Part shown: piece after piece, positions 45,139 to 54,266 of the stretch
How positions within the stretch are numbered: position 1 is the first letter of the stretch
Layout: every line of letters starts with the position of its first letter
Assembly: GCA_900757145.1 (NCBI GenBank)
Contig: CAAEMT010000033.1
Span: 14,651-78,650 of the forward strand
Reading direction: 5' to 3'
Length of the DNA: 64,000 bases
Origin: Lachnospiraceae bacterium
Lineage (GTDB): Bacteria; Bacillota; Clostridia; Lachnospirales; Lachnospiraceae
The notes under the pieces: generated by a model
Told to the model about the DNA's origin: nothing
What the model saw: only the letters and a program-made list of their open reading frames with translations
Databases searched by the model: none
Position numbers and translations under genes: made by a program

Positions 45139-45693
45139 TTAAGCCGCTACAGTGAGCTGCCGAACACTCCTGCCATTGTTCCATAAACGCAGATAGATAT
45201 CTGTACATTTTTTGAATTTTCCAAATTTCTTCTCAGCCGTTTCCCTGTCCCCATACACCTTCCATGGACCGGAAATCTGAAAATTCTTTCCGTTATGATA
45301 AATGAAACCAACTACATCCGCCAAGGGATAGCCAAGAAAAATGCCCATTTCATGCGGAAATTCAGAATCTTCACTCAAACGCTCCTTCAAATGCTCCAAT
45401 GCATCTGCAAGTTCCATTTGCTTATACCCATAAGCACTTAAGAATTTCGCAACCTGCACATTTTTCAACTCTTTTTCCATTTCAGAACTACGGCAGACAT
45501 AAATCAGCGCCCTTTGATTTCTTTTACGCAGAACCGTCAAACAAATTCCTGCTTTCTCCATCTGGCTATTCCAGTATGATACATGTCCCTCAAGTTCCGC
45601 ATCTGTTTCAAAAGGATAAGAAAACAAATTTGCGATCTTCAAGGATGCAAGAGTAGGGGAACAATGTGCAATCAATGCTTTTTCAAATAACAT
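45139..45693 (-). CDS. DUF3793 family protein
   Basis: 184 residues, cytoplasmic, no membrane segment. Typical family blocks: IAHCSPTLASLKIANLFSY, LTVLRKRNQRALIYVCR, HEMGIFLGYPLADVVGFI and WKVYGDRETAEKKFGKFKKC. DUF3793 proteins of Firmicutes recur beside iron uptake genes and flavodoxin; their function is unknown. Here it lies between DUF2325 and flavodoxin with short gaps (23 and 31 nt) in one operon. TAGGAGG precedes the ATG. Confidence 0.88.
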   Translation of the reverse strand: MLFEKALIAHCSPTLASLKIANLFSYPFETDAELEGHVSYWNSQMEKAGICLTVLRKRNQRALIYVCRSSEMEKELKNVQVAKFLSAYGYKQMELADALEHLKERLSEDSEFPHEMGIFLGYPLADVVGFIYHNGKNFQISGPWKVYGDRETAEKKFGKFKKCTDIYLRLWNNGRSVRQLTVAA

Positions 45694-45716
45694 CCCTCAG
45701 TTCCTCCTAAGATACT

Positions 45717-45998
45717 TTATCCGCAGCAGCTTTCCAGGATCTCCGTCAGCGCATTTTTGCTGCTGGTATGACAGCGGATCACATTTGTCCGGCTGCAATC
45801 TATCTCATCAAGCGCTGCCTTTACCATTTTATGAGATACTGTATTCGTAAACAGCACCAGTACATCCGGAGAGCCAATCTGTTTATGAAGCCCTGCCCTC
45901 ATTTGTGTGAAAACTTTCACTTTGCACCGATACCCCTTACAGACTTCCTTATATTGTGTGACCATTCGATCATGTCCTCCGACTATTACAACGCTCAT
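45717..45998 (-). CDS. DUF2325 domain protein
   Basis: 93 residues, Rossmann-like small protein: SVVIVGGHDRMVTQYKEVC at the start and RTNVIRCHTSSKNALTEIL at the end. The GGHDRM and CHTSSKNAL motifs define DUF2325. It is often found with FeoA/FeoB or DUF3793 genes; its function is unknown, and the conserved H/C residues suggest metal or redox sensing. First gene of the operon; its promoter overlaps two palindromic operators at 46018-46058. Confidence 0.88.
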   Translation of the reverse strand: MSVVIVGGHDRMVTQYKEVCKGYRCKVKVFTQMRAGLHKQIGSPDVLVLFTNTVSHKMVKAALDEIDCSRTNVIRCHTSSKNALTEILESCCG

Positions 45999-46017
45999 TA
46001 TTTATCCCCCCGTTTCT

Positions 46018-46058
46018 AGTTAGTTGTATCTAACTCATGTAGTTAGTATAAACTAACT
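46018..46058 (-). promoter_or_regulatory. Two palindromic operators (AGTTAG-N6-CTAACT), DtxR/MntR-like
   Basis: AGTTAG-N6-CTAACT occurs twice, at 46018-46035 and 46041-46058, with centres 23 bp apart, both perfect in the 6-bp arms. The design resembles sites for DtxR-family metalloregulators (TTAG...CTAA arms). The promoter-proximal copy (46041-46058) overlaps the -10 and spacer; the other covers the early transcribed region. Binding should block transcription when the metal, probably Fe(II), is plentiful. Confidence 0.75.
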
Positions 46059-46073
46059 TATATTATCTGTCAA
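46045..46073 (-). promoter_or_regulatory. Promoter of the DUF2325-DUF3793-flavodoxin operon
   Basis: Minus strand -35 TTGACA (46073-46068, consensus), 17-nt spacer, -10 TATACT (46050-46045). The -10 lies within the promoter-proximal operator, so a bound repressor would exclude RNA polymerase. Confidence 0.8.
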
Positions 46074-46090
46074 TACATACTTTGAATTTT

Positions 46091-46130
46091 TAAAAAGAAA
46101 AACAAGAGCGAGAAGTATGCCCTCGCCCTT
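46091..46130 (-). terminator. Terminator after the lysO genes
   Basis: Minus strand AAGGGCGAG (46130-46122) pairs with CTCGCTCTT (46112-46104), one G-U, followed by GTTTTTCTTTTTA. It lies about 110 nt after the LysO stop and just upstream of the DUF2325 promoter. Confidence 0.8.
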
Positions 46131-46242
46131 GCTACTTGTGTTTTCTCAGATAGAATCGAAAAGCTATCTGTTATGTATATCCAGTTAAAAACTTATATGC
46201 TGTGAGATGCAGTCCAATGCAGCATCCGAACTGACTTTCTTT

Positions 46243-46845
46243 CTATACGACATTTAAGCAGGAGGAAATCAGAACAGGAACCATCAGTGAGCAGATCACT
46301 CCATTAAAAACGGACAAGACCACAGTTTCCTCATTTGTATACTTCAGCATCAATGGAAGCGTAGTATCCTCACTCGTAGCTCCAGCCGGAGCAATACACG
46401 TGTAGTAATTAAAATGAACAGCAAGAAATGGAATGATAACAAAAGAAAACATTTCCCTCATCAGATTACTCATAAATGCAATACTTCCCGCTTCCGCGGT
46501 TGCCAAATTACTGATCGTAACACCGGCAAGACTGTACCAGCCCAACCCACTGGCTATCGCCGTACCGTATCGAATCGGCATTTTGAGTATCAAGGCGCAG
46601 ACAGCTCCTCCTAATAAGGAACCCACAATGATTCCTATCGGAATAATAAAGATTTTCAAATGATATTCTTTAATTTTTGAAAAAATACCTTTTTGCATCC
46701 CGATGCTGATTCCTACAGAAAACATCAAAAGATACAATACCAGATCCGTATTCTCGGTGAAGAAATTTACAGCTGTTAACTCGATATCTGACATGCCATA
46801 AAACAGTCCGAGTACCACAGCAAAGATCATTGCTAAAACAATCAT
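46243..46845 (-). CDS. LysO-type lysine exporter, C-terminal component
   Basis: Membrane protein of 200 residues with about six helices, equivalent to the C-terminal two thirds of E. coli LysO (DUF340). Blocks: YLLMFSVGISIGMQKGIFSK, ASGLGWYSLAGVTISNLATA with the conserved GWYSL, and FSFVIIPFLAVHFNYYTCIA then PAGATSEDTTLP with conserved acidic residues. It exports lysine (or a toxic analogue) in E. coli. The start overlaps the upstream component's stop as ATGA, so the two halves are made together. Confidence 0.88.
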   Translation of the reverse strand: MIVLAMIFAVVLGLFYGMSDIELTAVNFFTENTDLVLYLLMFSVGISIGMQKGIFSKIKEYHLKIFIIPIGIIVGSLLGGAVCALILKMPIRYGTAIASGLGWYSLAGVTISNLATAEAGSIAFMSNLMREMFSFVIIPFLAVHFNYYTCIAPAGATSEDTTLPLMLKYTNEETVVLSVFNGVICSLMVPVLISSCLNVV

Positions 46846-47138
46846 TTCATCCCTCCATTTCTTCTATCATTGGTTTTCTTTTTCATAAATTTCTTAGTTA
46901 AAACAAAAACTATGAAAATAGAAAATACTGTCGGTACCACAAAATACAGTAAGCTGGATATCCCTAATGAAGATAAATCCTGCAAAAGATTGTCGTTCCT
47001 GCCTAATTTTACTCCCATAGAAAAAATCAGTATAAAAGTACACACCAGAGAAAAAATTTCATTTCCTTTCTTTATGCGTTTTGGCACAAGAAAGCGTCCT
47101 GCGAGAATACCAAGACACATAACAATTAAAACAGCCAT
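46842..47138 (-). CDS. LysO-type lysine exporter, N-terminal component
   Basis: 98 residues, three membrane helices (about 2-14, 27-42, 60-82), matching the LysO N-terminal domain: CLGILAGRFLVPKRIKKGNE and FSMGVKLGRNDNLLQDLSSL. Two-gene LysO is common in Firmicutes, so this is a natural split and not a frameshift; the 4-nt overlap with the next gene supports coupled translation. No lysine riboswitch was seen in the short upstream gap. Confidence 0.86.
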   Translation of the reverse strand: MAVLIVMCLGILAGRFLVPKRIKKGNEIFSLVCTFILIFSMGVKLGRNDNLLQDLSSLGISSLLYFVVPTVFSIFIVFVLTKKFMKKKTNDRRNGGMK

Positions 47139-47183
47139 AATTGCCCCGCTTTCTAAGAATTGAAATGTTTATAAGTTTATTAT

Positions 47184-47221
47184 AGCAAAAACCCCAGAAA
47201 TACACAGTTTTCTGGGGTTTT
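47184..47221. terminator. Terminator after tsf (bidirectional)
   Basis: AAAACCCCAGAAA (47187-47199) and TTTCTGGGGTTTT (47208-47220) form a nearly perfect 13-bp stem with an 8-9 nt loop and T runs on both sides. It ends the leftward rpsB-tsf transcript 30 nt after the tsf stop. Confidence 0.9.
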
Positions 47222-47252
47222 CAACCATTATATTACGTTAGACTGAATCAGA

Positions 47253-48191
47253 TTAGTTTCCCATCTGTGCAGCAACTTCTGCAGCAAAGTCTTCCTGCTT
47301 CTTCTCGATTCCTTCGCCTGTCTCGTAACGAACAAAGCTCTTGATCGTGATGTTTGCGTTGTTTGCCTTTGCAACCTGTGCTACGTACTGAGCTACGGAC
47401 TGCTTTCCGTCCTCTGCCTTTACATATACCTGATCAAGCAGACAGATCTCTTTGAGCTCTTTCTTGATACGTCCTGTGATCATTCCCTCGATTACCTTCT
47501 CCGGCTTCTGGGATTCCTTCGGATCGTTCATGATCTGAGCCTTAAGGATCTCTTTCTCATGTGCGATATACTCAGCGCTTACTTCACTGTCGCTTGTGTA
47601 AAGCGGCTTCAGAGCTGCTACCTGCATAGCTACGTTCTTAGCCATCTCTTTGATCTCATCGTTTACTACGTCTGTAACAACGTCAACAAGAACGCCGATC
47701 TTTCCACCCATATGTGTATAAGAAGCTACAAATCCTGCATCCTCTGTTACCTGAACGAATCTTCTGATGTTCATGTTCTCGCCGATTACTGCGATCTGTC
47801 CAGCCAGTGCTTCTGCAACTGTCTTTGTTGTATCGAATTTCCACGGCTCTGCAAGGAAAGCTTCGATATCTGCTGCAGATGTCTCCATAGCCTGCTCTGC
47901 TACCTGTGCAACGTATCCCTGGAATTTCTCGTTCTTTGCAACGAAGTCTGTCTCTGCGTTAACCTCTACTGCAACGGCTTTCTTTCCATCCTCGGATACG
48001 GATACCATTGCGAGACCTTCTGCTGCGATTCTGCTTGCTTTCTTCTGAGCAGTTGCAAGTCCTTTCTCTCTCAGGAACTCCACTGCCTTGTCCATATCGC
48101 CTTCTGTAGCTGTGAGGGCTTTCTTGCAGTCCATCATACCAGCGCCAGTCATCTCTCTTAACTCTTTTACCATTCCTGCTGTGATAGCCAT
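47253..48191 (-). CDS. tsf: Elongation factor Ts
   Basis: Nucleotide exchange factor for EF-Tu, 312 residues. UBA-like N-terminus (MVKELREMTGAGMMDCKKAL), the TDFVAKNEKFQGYVAQVAEQ core and the C-terminal dimerisation segment (LDQVYVKAEDGKQSVAQYV) are all intact. AGGAGG lies 7 nt before the ATG, 32 nt after rpsB in the usual rpsB-tsf order. Confidence 0.97.
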   Translation of the reverse strand: MAITAGMVKELREMTGAGMMDCKKALTATEGDMDKAVEFLREKGLATAQKKASRIAAEGLAMVSVSEDGKKAVAVEVNAETDFVAKNEKFQGYVAQVAEQAMETSAADIEAFLAEPWKFDTTKTVAEALAGQIAVIGENMNIRRFVQVTEDAGFVASYTHMGGKIGVLVDVVTDVVNDEIKEMAKNVAMQVAALKPLYTSDSEVSAEYIAHEKEILKAQIMNDPKESQKPEKVIEGMITGRIKKELKEICLLDQVYVKAEDGKQSVAQYVAQVAKANNANITIKSFVRYETGEGIEKKQEDFAAEVAAQMGN

Positions 48192-48223
48192 TTTTATTTC
48201 CTCCTGAAATGTGGATCTATAAA

Positions 48224-48961
48224 TTACTCAGCAATTGCGTCTACCGGAGCTTCCTCAAATGCTTCTTCTACAACTTCCTCGCCCTGCTTTGCTTCGATAA
48301 CAGCGTCTGCCATCTTAGAAACGATCAGCTTAACGGCACGGATAGCGTCATCGTTACCCGGAATAACGTAGTCAAGCTCTTCCGGATCACAGTTTGTATC
48401 GCAGATACCGATAAGCGGAATACCGAGTGTATGAGCCTCCTGTACACAGATTCTCTCCTTCTTCGGGTCTACTACAAAAATAGCATCCGGGATTCTCTTC
48501 ATCTCTTTGATACCGCCAAGGTTCTTCTGAAGCTTCTCCTGCTCTTTCTTCAGCGCGATAACTTCTTTCTTCGGAAGAACATCAAATGTTCCGTCCTCTT
48601 CCATTGTCTCGATATCTTTCAGACGTTTGATTCTGCCCTGGATCGTCTTGAAGTTTGTCAGCATACCGCCGAGCCATCTCTCGTTTACGTAGAACATTCC
48701 GCATCTCTCTGCCTCTGTTGCTACTGCATCCTGAGCCTGCTTCTTTGTACCTACGAACAGAATATTTCCGCCGTTTGCTGCGATGTCTGCAACTGCCTTG
48801 CAAGCCTCGTCTACCTTACCTACAGATTTCTGAAGGTCGATGATGTAGATACCGTTACGCTCTGTGTAGATGTACTCTGCCATTTTCGGGTTCCATCTTC
48901 TTGTCTGATGTCCGAAATGAACTCCTGCCTCAAGTAACTGCTTCATTGAAATTACGCTCAT
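48224..48961 (-). CDS. rpsB: 30S ribosomal protein S2
   Basis: 245 residues from ATG 48961, which follows AAAGGAGAA; the longer frame to 49069 lies in the mRNA leader. S2 signatures: [53 protein letters not shown], and [19 protein letters not shown]. The acidic C-terminal tail ([18 protein letters not shown]) is typical of clostridial S2. First gene of rpsB-tsf. A 150-nt leader with potential structure precedes it. Confidence 0.97.
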   Translation of the reverse strand: MSVISMKQLLEAGVHFGHQTRRWNPKMAEYIYTERNGIYIIDLQKSVGKVDEACKAVADIAANGGNILFVGTKKQAQDAVATEAERCGMFYVNERWLGGMLTNFKTIQGRIKRLKDIETMEEDGTFDVLPKKEVIALKKEQEKLQKNLGGIKEMKRIPDAIFVVDPKKERICVQEAHTLGIPLIGICDTNCDPEELDYVIPGNDDAIRAVKLIVSKMADAVIEAKQGEEVVEEAFEEAPVDAIAE

Positions 48962-49109
48962 GTCTTTTCTCCTTTTTGGTTGTTTTCTTCCGCAGGTCTC
49001 ACTCTTCCAAAAAGACCGTTCGGCCGTATCTAACTGGCCTTCCCATCCCAAAGGACTTGCCGGCACCATTTTCAGAATCCACCTGCGTGTTTAGTTTGCA
49101 ACTTTTGTA

Positions 49110-49139
49110 TTATAGCATAAGGGCTCGCCGCAAGGCAAG
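49110..49139 (-). promoter_or_regulatory. rpsB promoter embedded in an inverted repeat
   Basis: Minus strand -35 TTGCCT (49139-49134), 18-nt spacer, -10 TATAAT (49115-49110) with TGC upstream (extended -10). AAGGGCTTGCC and GGCGAGCCCTT (49145-49119) form an 11-bp inverted repeat covering the -35 and most of the spacer. That hairpin may also end the upstream efflux operon transcript, since it lies 43 nt after that stop, although no U run follows. Confidence 0.7.
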
Positions 49140-49187
49140 CCCTTAAATAAAATTTTTCCTGTATTTTCACGAATTTCCAGCAATAAT

Positions 49188-50444
49188 TTACTCCCTGCGA
49201 AGTGCTTCGATCGGATCAAGATTTGCCGCCTGGATCGATGGAAGCAGTCCGAACACGATACCGATCAACATGGAAAATACGACTGCGATCACTGCCGCCG
49301 GTATACTGATCGCTACCGCAACACCCGAAACCCTGTTGATCGCCTGCGCCATTCCGATTCCGGTCGCAACTCCGATGATGCCTCCTATGCTCGTCAGCAC
49401 GGCTGCCTCTGTCAAAAACTGACCGAGGATCACACCTTTTCGTGCCCCAATCGCCTTTTTCAGACCGATCTCGCTCGTTCTCTCTGTAACAGATACGAGC
49501 ATGATATTCATTACGCCGATACCTCCGACAAGAAGAGATATACTGGCGATCCAGATCAGCTGATTGTTTGTCGCAGCGCTCAGATCCTGAAGCTTCTGTG
49601 CCTGCTCAAGCAGATTGTCTGCCTTGTACTTATAATCTGTCTGTTGCTCTGAAATCGTTTTATTCAATATCTCTGCTGTTTTCTGCCCTGCATCCTCCAT
49701 ATCGTCTGTCGTCACAGCTTTAACAATTACCTTTTCCGGCTCATCATATGCATAAACGATTGGCCAGGAAGCACTCGGCATATACAAATAGCCTGCCGAC
49801 TGATTCTGATGATACGTATAGTAGTCATTGACAGACCGGATCGTCGGCTCGAACTGTACGGACTTCTCCACAACACCCACCACCGTAAACGGCATCTTCA
49901 TGATCTCAATCGTCTTTCCGATCGGATTTTCTTTCTGAAACAGACTCTCAGCCGCCGTCTGGTCCAGGATCAGTACCTTGCGGAAATTATCATAATCGCT
50001 GTCTATGAAATTCCTTCCCGTCTTTATGACGTAGCCCGCTGTCTCAAAATAGCTCGTATCAATGCCGCGGACCGTTACTTCTGAAAGACTGTTGTTCTGA
50101 TAAAATACACCGTCTGAAGTACGTCTTTCGTTGAAGCACGTCACATTTTCCACAGAGTCCAGATCCAGAATCTCCTGCCTTGTTTTCTCGCTCACCTGCG
50201 GGATTCCGGGCGGAATATCCGCCGAAGAATAAATATCGAGTTCCCACTCTCCGGCCAGTCCGACGTCTACCGTATTGTTTCCGGAACCGATCAGATTGTT
50301 CTTGATCTGTTCGTTCGTACCCTTGATAGTAGAGACAATGGAAATGATTGAAGCAATACCGATAATGATTCCGAGCATGGTCAAAAACGAACGCATCTTG
50401 TGCGACCATATTCCCTGAAAGGACAGTCTTATATTTTCAAGCAA
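49188..50444 (-). CDS. MacB-type ABC transporter permease
   Basis: 418 residues. TM1 near 20-45 (SFLTMLGIIIGIASIISIVS), then an extracellular MacB core domain (about 50-280), and three C-terminal helices in the FtsX domain (VGGIGVMNIMLVSVTERTSE starts it, then IGLKKAIGARK). It is the membrane part of the efflux complex with the ATPase and two adaptor proteins encoded just upstream; it is 25 nt after the large adaptor gene. Likely exports a peptide, lipid or drug; the substrate is unknown. Confidence 0.93.
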   Translation of the reverse strand: MLENIRLSFQGIWSHKMRSFLTMLGIIIGIASIISIVSTIKGTNEQIKNNLIGSGNNTVDVGLAGEWELDIYSSADIPPGIPQVSEKTRQEILDLDSVENVTCFNERRTSDGVFYQNNSLSEVTVRGIDTSYFETAGYVIKTGRNFIDSDYDNFRKVLILDQTAAESLFQKENPIGKTIEIMKMPFTVVGVVEKSVQFEPTIRSVNDYYTYHQNQSAGYLYMPSASWPIVYAYDEPEKVIVKAVTTDDMEDAGQKTAEILNKTISEQQTDYKYKADNLLEQAQKLQDLSAATNNQLIWIASISLLVGGIGVMNIMLVSVTERTSEIGLKKAIGARKGVILGQFLTEAAVLTSIGGIIGVATGIGMAQAINRVSGVAVAISIPAAVIAVVFSMLIGIVFGLLPSIQAANLDPIEALRRE

Positions 50445-50469
50445 ATTTTACACCTCCTGCTATACGCCT

Positions 50470-53400
50470 TTACTCCAGCGCATCTACTTCTTTTGTCTTT
50501 GCGCCTTCCTTGACGTCTTTTCCGTACGGAAATGCAATCTTATCCGACATTTTGATTCCGTCCATGATCTCGACTGCCATGCCGCCATAGATCATCTTTC
50601 CGGTGATCACATACTGCTTCGTAAGCAGACCGTCATCGCCCTGCTTCCAAACGTAGTTTTTTCCGTCCTTTTCTTCCCTTACAAAGTATGGCTCCAGATA
50701 AATCGCCTTATTATCTTCATTTGATACAGACGGCGAGAGCTTAATCTCTGCCTCCCCTTCCTCAATGTCCTCTGTGCTGTCAAGCAGCGCATAGAACGGA
50801 TAATAAGATGCGTTTGAATTCTCCATACCGTAGCCGAAACTCATGCTGCCGTTCTCATCCGGATATTCGGAAATCTCCTTGATCACTGCCGTGAAGCTGA
50901 CACCGGTCTCTGTCATCATACCTGAAATCTTATCCCCGACATGAATATTTGCCAGCGCAAGCTCGCTCATAGCTCCCTTTGCGTACAGACCACTCTCGTT
51001 TGCAACCTTTACAAAATAATCGTAATCAGAGGTTCCATCCTGCTCACCGATGCTGATAACCGTGCCGTCCATTGTGCTCTTTACGATTTTTCCGTCTACA
51101 ATACGTTTTTTCTGATCGACTGTCAGCTTCTTTTCACGTATATCAAGCTCACATTCCTTGATCTCCCGCTGCTTTTCCTCGATCATTTCTTTAAGCTCTT
51201 CTGACGTATAACCAGGATCGTCTCCGCCGCCCCAGTCACCATCGCCCGGAAAATCCGGCTCTGTTTCAGGCTCTGTTACCGGTTCATCCGGATCCCAAAG
51301 ACCAAATTTTTTCATCGTCTTGACAAATTCCTTTACAGATGCAACGATCTGTCTCTGCGGATCTGTGAGCAGATAATAAGACTGCATGATTTCCCTTAAG
51401 GCAGCTTTCTTCTCATCCTTTGCCAGGTTCGGTGCAATTTTCTTGTACTCCTGGAAAGCCATCAAAACAGGATATGCTTTCAGACTGTCACCAATTGCCG
51501 GAGCCATTGTGCCTGCTGCTGTGTGCGCTGCCTGCCACTGCTCCTCTAATCCTGCCTGCCATCCCGGACCAAGTGCATCATATGCTCTCTGCGCCTTCTG
51601 CATATCCTCCGCGCCAATTGCATCCGGATCAATCTTCTCAAAGAGGAATCTCACATATGTCATGCACAGCGTCTCATATTTTCCTTCAAGCTCTTCAATC
51701 GCCACAATATCGTCCCCTGTCTGCTGCTGCAGGAAGGAACGGACTACTCCGCGAAGCTCATAGTATTCCATCACATTGCTAAGCAGAGTATCAACGATCT
51801 CCTCCATAGGCGGCATCGTCTCAGAAGCGAATACTGCAGCATCTGCAGGTGCTCCTGGCACCTCAGCTAGCCAGTACTGATAAAATGCGATCGCCGTCTC
51901 AAGTCTTGTCACATAATCCTCAGAAGCTGAGGCTCCCTCGGCAAGCACATCCCCCGCCATATCCAGAAAGCTCTTGACGTAACGCTCAATCTTTTCTTCA
52001 TAAGAGCGATACCTTGCCGTAATCTTTACAGTCTCCTGAGGCATTGTAAAGGAAAGAGCCGGATTTTTCAGCGCATCGGCTGTCAGGCTGTCTTTTAAAG
52101 CCTGCGGCGCTTCAATCTCCCACTGCAAAAAGTCAGCCAGAAGCGCCTCGCCGCTCGGCGCCGAAAGAGTAACAGTTTCTCCTGCCTTATAGCTTGCCGG
52201 CGCTGCTGATGTAACTGAATTTCCCTTTTCATCAAGGTACTGTATCTCTACCTGATACGTGTCTGCTTCCTGCTGCTCCGTGCCAGATTCAGACTCTGTC
52301 CCGTTCTCCGTGCCTGTCTCAGTACCTGACTCCGTCTCACTTTCCGCACCTGTCTCAGTTTCGCTGCCTGCTGTAAGCTGCTCCAGTACCGTTACCTTGT
52401 CATAATTTCCGACTTCTCCCTGCTGTTTTGTGGCAAGAAGATCATAATTCTCTCTGATCACTCCGATCGCAGCAGCAAGCTCTTCTTTTGACATGGATGC
52501 GCTTTTTGCTTCTGTTTCATCGATCAGCATCTCCACATAACGCACATGATCGCTGTTCAGCTTTTCAGTAAATTTCCCCAGCTGCTCTGTGCCTTTCTCG
52601 CCAAGAGCTGTGCGTACCTCTTCTTTTAATTCGTACGCGCGAACTGTAACAGGACTGCCGCTTCCGTCATCCTGCTGGGTAGTGACTTCATCCGCAAATT
52701 TATCCCTGTAATACGAGACGGCTGTCTTGATCGCTTCTCCGACATCCTCTGCTTTCAGGCTTTCGCCATGCGCTTCAAAAAGTGCATCGATCGCATTAAC
52801 GAGGCTTCCGAAATGCCCCACACTTGCTTCGATCTCTGTCTTACTGTCGTCTGTCGGCGGTGCACTCTCCACTGTCTCGATACCTTCAATCGTCAGACCG
52901 CCGTCTAAAGAGCTGCTTTCCGTCTGCGCTCCGGTGCTATCCTGCAGCTGTCCGCCGTCTGTATTCTCTGTTTCTTCGATCACCTCGACCGGCGTCTCCG
53001 TACCATTTTCTTCCGGCGCTCCTGACTCCGGTGCCTGCTGGTTCGAGGGATCCTGAACCGCCTCTTCACCGGAAGTTCCTAAATCCTCTCCCTCAGCAGT
53101 AAGCACATCCGTACGTCCCGTCAGCGAAGCGCTTATCTTTCCGCTTTTGAGCTTCTCAAGATCCTTTTCAAGTTTCGTCATCGTCAGATCCAGCGTCTGC
53201 AGATCCAGCTGCTCCATCTCAAGCTCCAGTTCCTCAAGCGTCATATCGTAGGAAAACAGCGGGCTTCCCTCCTTTACGGTATCACCCGCTTTTACAAACA
53301 CCTGATCTACCGCGTACTCCTCATTCAGTACCACAGTCTGAGCGATCTGAGATGTCACGGAGCCATACATAGAAGACATCTCATCTCCCCAGTATTCCAT

Positions 53401-53532
53401 ATTTACGTATTCGACCGGCACGACATCGACCGGCTTCTTTTGTTTTTGCACAGCATAATACGCGCCATATCCGGCCGATCCGACTAAAGCGACCGAAACG
53501 ACAATACTGATCACCGCTGTCTTTGGCTTCAT
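50470..53532 (-). CDS. Very large HlyD/MFP-type adaptor with repeat-rich insert
   Basis: 1020 residues, about twice the usual adaptor size. The N-terminal membrane anchor (about 5-25) and lipoyl half (EYAVDQVFVKAGDTVKEGSP) pair with the distant C-terminal half (SGLYAKGAMSELALANIHVG) and the membrane-proximal end. Between them lies a long insert (about 150-770). It contains a Glu/Thr/Gly low-complexity run (TETGTENGTESESGTEQQ), a b-grasp-like repeat module (VEIQYLDEKGNSVTSAAPAS, VKITARYRSY), and mostly helical segments in place of the normal coiled-coil hairpin. The start overlaps the ATPase stop as ATGA. It probably links permease to cell wall. Confidence 0.85.
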   Translation of the reverse strand: MKPKTAVISIVVSVALVGSAGYGAYYAVQKQKKPVDVVPVEYVNMEYWGDEMSSMYGSVTSQIAQTVVLNEEYAVDQVFVKAGDTVKEGSPLFSYDMTLEELELEMEQLDLQTLDLTMTKLEKDLEKLKSGKISASLTGRTDVLTAEGEDLGTSGEEAVQDPSNQQAPESGAPEENGTETPVEVIEETENTDGGQLQDSTGAQTESSSLDGGLTIEGIETVESAPPTDDSKTEIEASVGHFGSLVNAIDALFEAHGESLKAEDVGEAIKTAVSYYRDKFADEVTTQQDDGSGSPVTVRAYELKEEVRTALGEKGTEQLGKFTEKLNSDHVRYVEMLIDETEAKSASMSKEELAAAIGVIRENYDLLATKQQGEVGNYDKVTVLEQLTAGSETETGAESETESGTETGTENGTESESGTEQQEADTYQVEIQYLDEKGNSVTSAAPASYKAGETVTLSAPSGEALLADFLQWEIEAPQALKDSLTADALKNPALSFTMPQETVKITARYRSYEEKIERYVKSFLDMAGDVLAEGASASEDYVTRLETAIAFYQYWLAEVPGAPADAAVFASETMPPMEEIVDTLLSNVMEYYELRGVVRSFLQQQTGDDIVAIEELEGKYETLCMTYVRFLFEKIDPDAIGAEDMQKAQRAYDALGPGWQAGLEEQWQAAHTAAGTMAPAIGDSLKAYPVLMAFQEYKKIAPNLAKDEKKAALREIMQSYYLLTDPQRQIVASVKEFVKTMKKFGLWDPDEPVTEPETEPDFPGDGDWGGGDDPGYTSEELKEMIEEKQREIKECELDIREKKLTVDQKKRIVDGKIVKSTMDGTVISIGEQDGTSDYDYFVKVANESGLYAKGAMSELALANIHVGDKISGMMTETGVSFTAVIKEISEYPDENGSMSFGYGMENSNASYYPFYALLDSTEDIEEGEAEIKLSPSVSNEDNKAIYLEPYFVREEKDGKNYVWKQGDDGLLTKQYVITGKMIYGGMAVEIMDGIKMSDKIAFPYGKDVKEGAKTKEVDALE

Positions 53533-54215
53533 TCACTCACCTTTCCTTCCTGCTCTGACAGCTCACCGTCAAAAATCGTGACGATGCGCTTGGCATGATG
53601 GGCTATATTACTGTCATGTGTGATCATAATAACAGTCACACCTTCTTCATTCAGCTTCTGAAACAGCTCCATGACCTGCTTGCTCGACTTAGAATCAAGC
53701 GCTCCTGTCGGCTCATCCGCAAGCAGGATATCCGGCTTATTCACCATTGCGCGTGCGATCGCCACTCTCTGCTTTTGACCACCGGAGAGCTGTGTCGGCT
53801 TAAATGCAATACGCTCCTCCAGACCTACCCGCACGAGTGCCTCTCTTGCATGCTCTCTGCGCACCTTTTTGCGCACTCCCGAATAGACGAGAGGCAAAGC
53901 GACATTATCGAGAGCCGTCATACGCGGCAGCAATTGAAAGTTCTGAAATACGAAGCCAATATTATGAAGGCGTACATCGGCAAGCTGCTTGTCGTTCAAT
54001 GACTGTATATCCTTGCCGGCAAGCTCATATGAGCCGGAAGTAGGACGATCCAGACAGCCAACGATATTCATAAGCGTCGACTTGCCAGAGCCGGACGGCC
54101 CCATGATCGCTACGTACTCTCCGCGCTCCACACTCAGGCAGACGTCCTTTAGTACAGGCACCGTCATTTTTCCCTGAATGTAGTCTTTATATATATGTTC
54201 CAGTTTCAGTATCAC
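53529..54215 (-). CDS. MacB/LolD-type ABC ATPase
   Basis: 228 residues. Walker A IMGPSGSGKSTLMN near 37-50, signature LSGGQKQRVAIARAM near 140, Walker B ILLADEPTGALDSKSSK near 160, H-loop IMITHDS. Drives the MacB-type permease encoded two genes downstream. It is 51 nt after the small adaptor gene and overlaps the large adaptor gene by 4 nt, so all four genes form one operon. Confidence 0.94.
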   Translation of the reverse strand: MILKLEHIYKDYIQGKMTVPVLKDVCLSVERGEYVAIMGPSGSGKSTLMNIVGCLDRPTSGSYELAGKDIQSLNDKQLADVRLHNIGFVFQNFQLLPRMTALDNVALPLVYSGVRKKVRREHAREALVRVGLEERIAFKPTQLSGGQKQRVAIARAMVNKPDILLADEPTGALDSKSSKQVMELFQKLNEEGVTVIMITHDSNIAHHAKRIVTIFDGELSEQEGKVSE

Positions 54216-54266
54216 GGAAAATCCTCCCCTGTATCACAGCATTCTTTCTATATAAATATCGCTGTC

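Noticed and set aside
46243..47138. Frameshift in lysO
   Set aside because: The two parts overlap by ATGA, each has its own start, and the two-gene form is common in Firmicutes.
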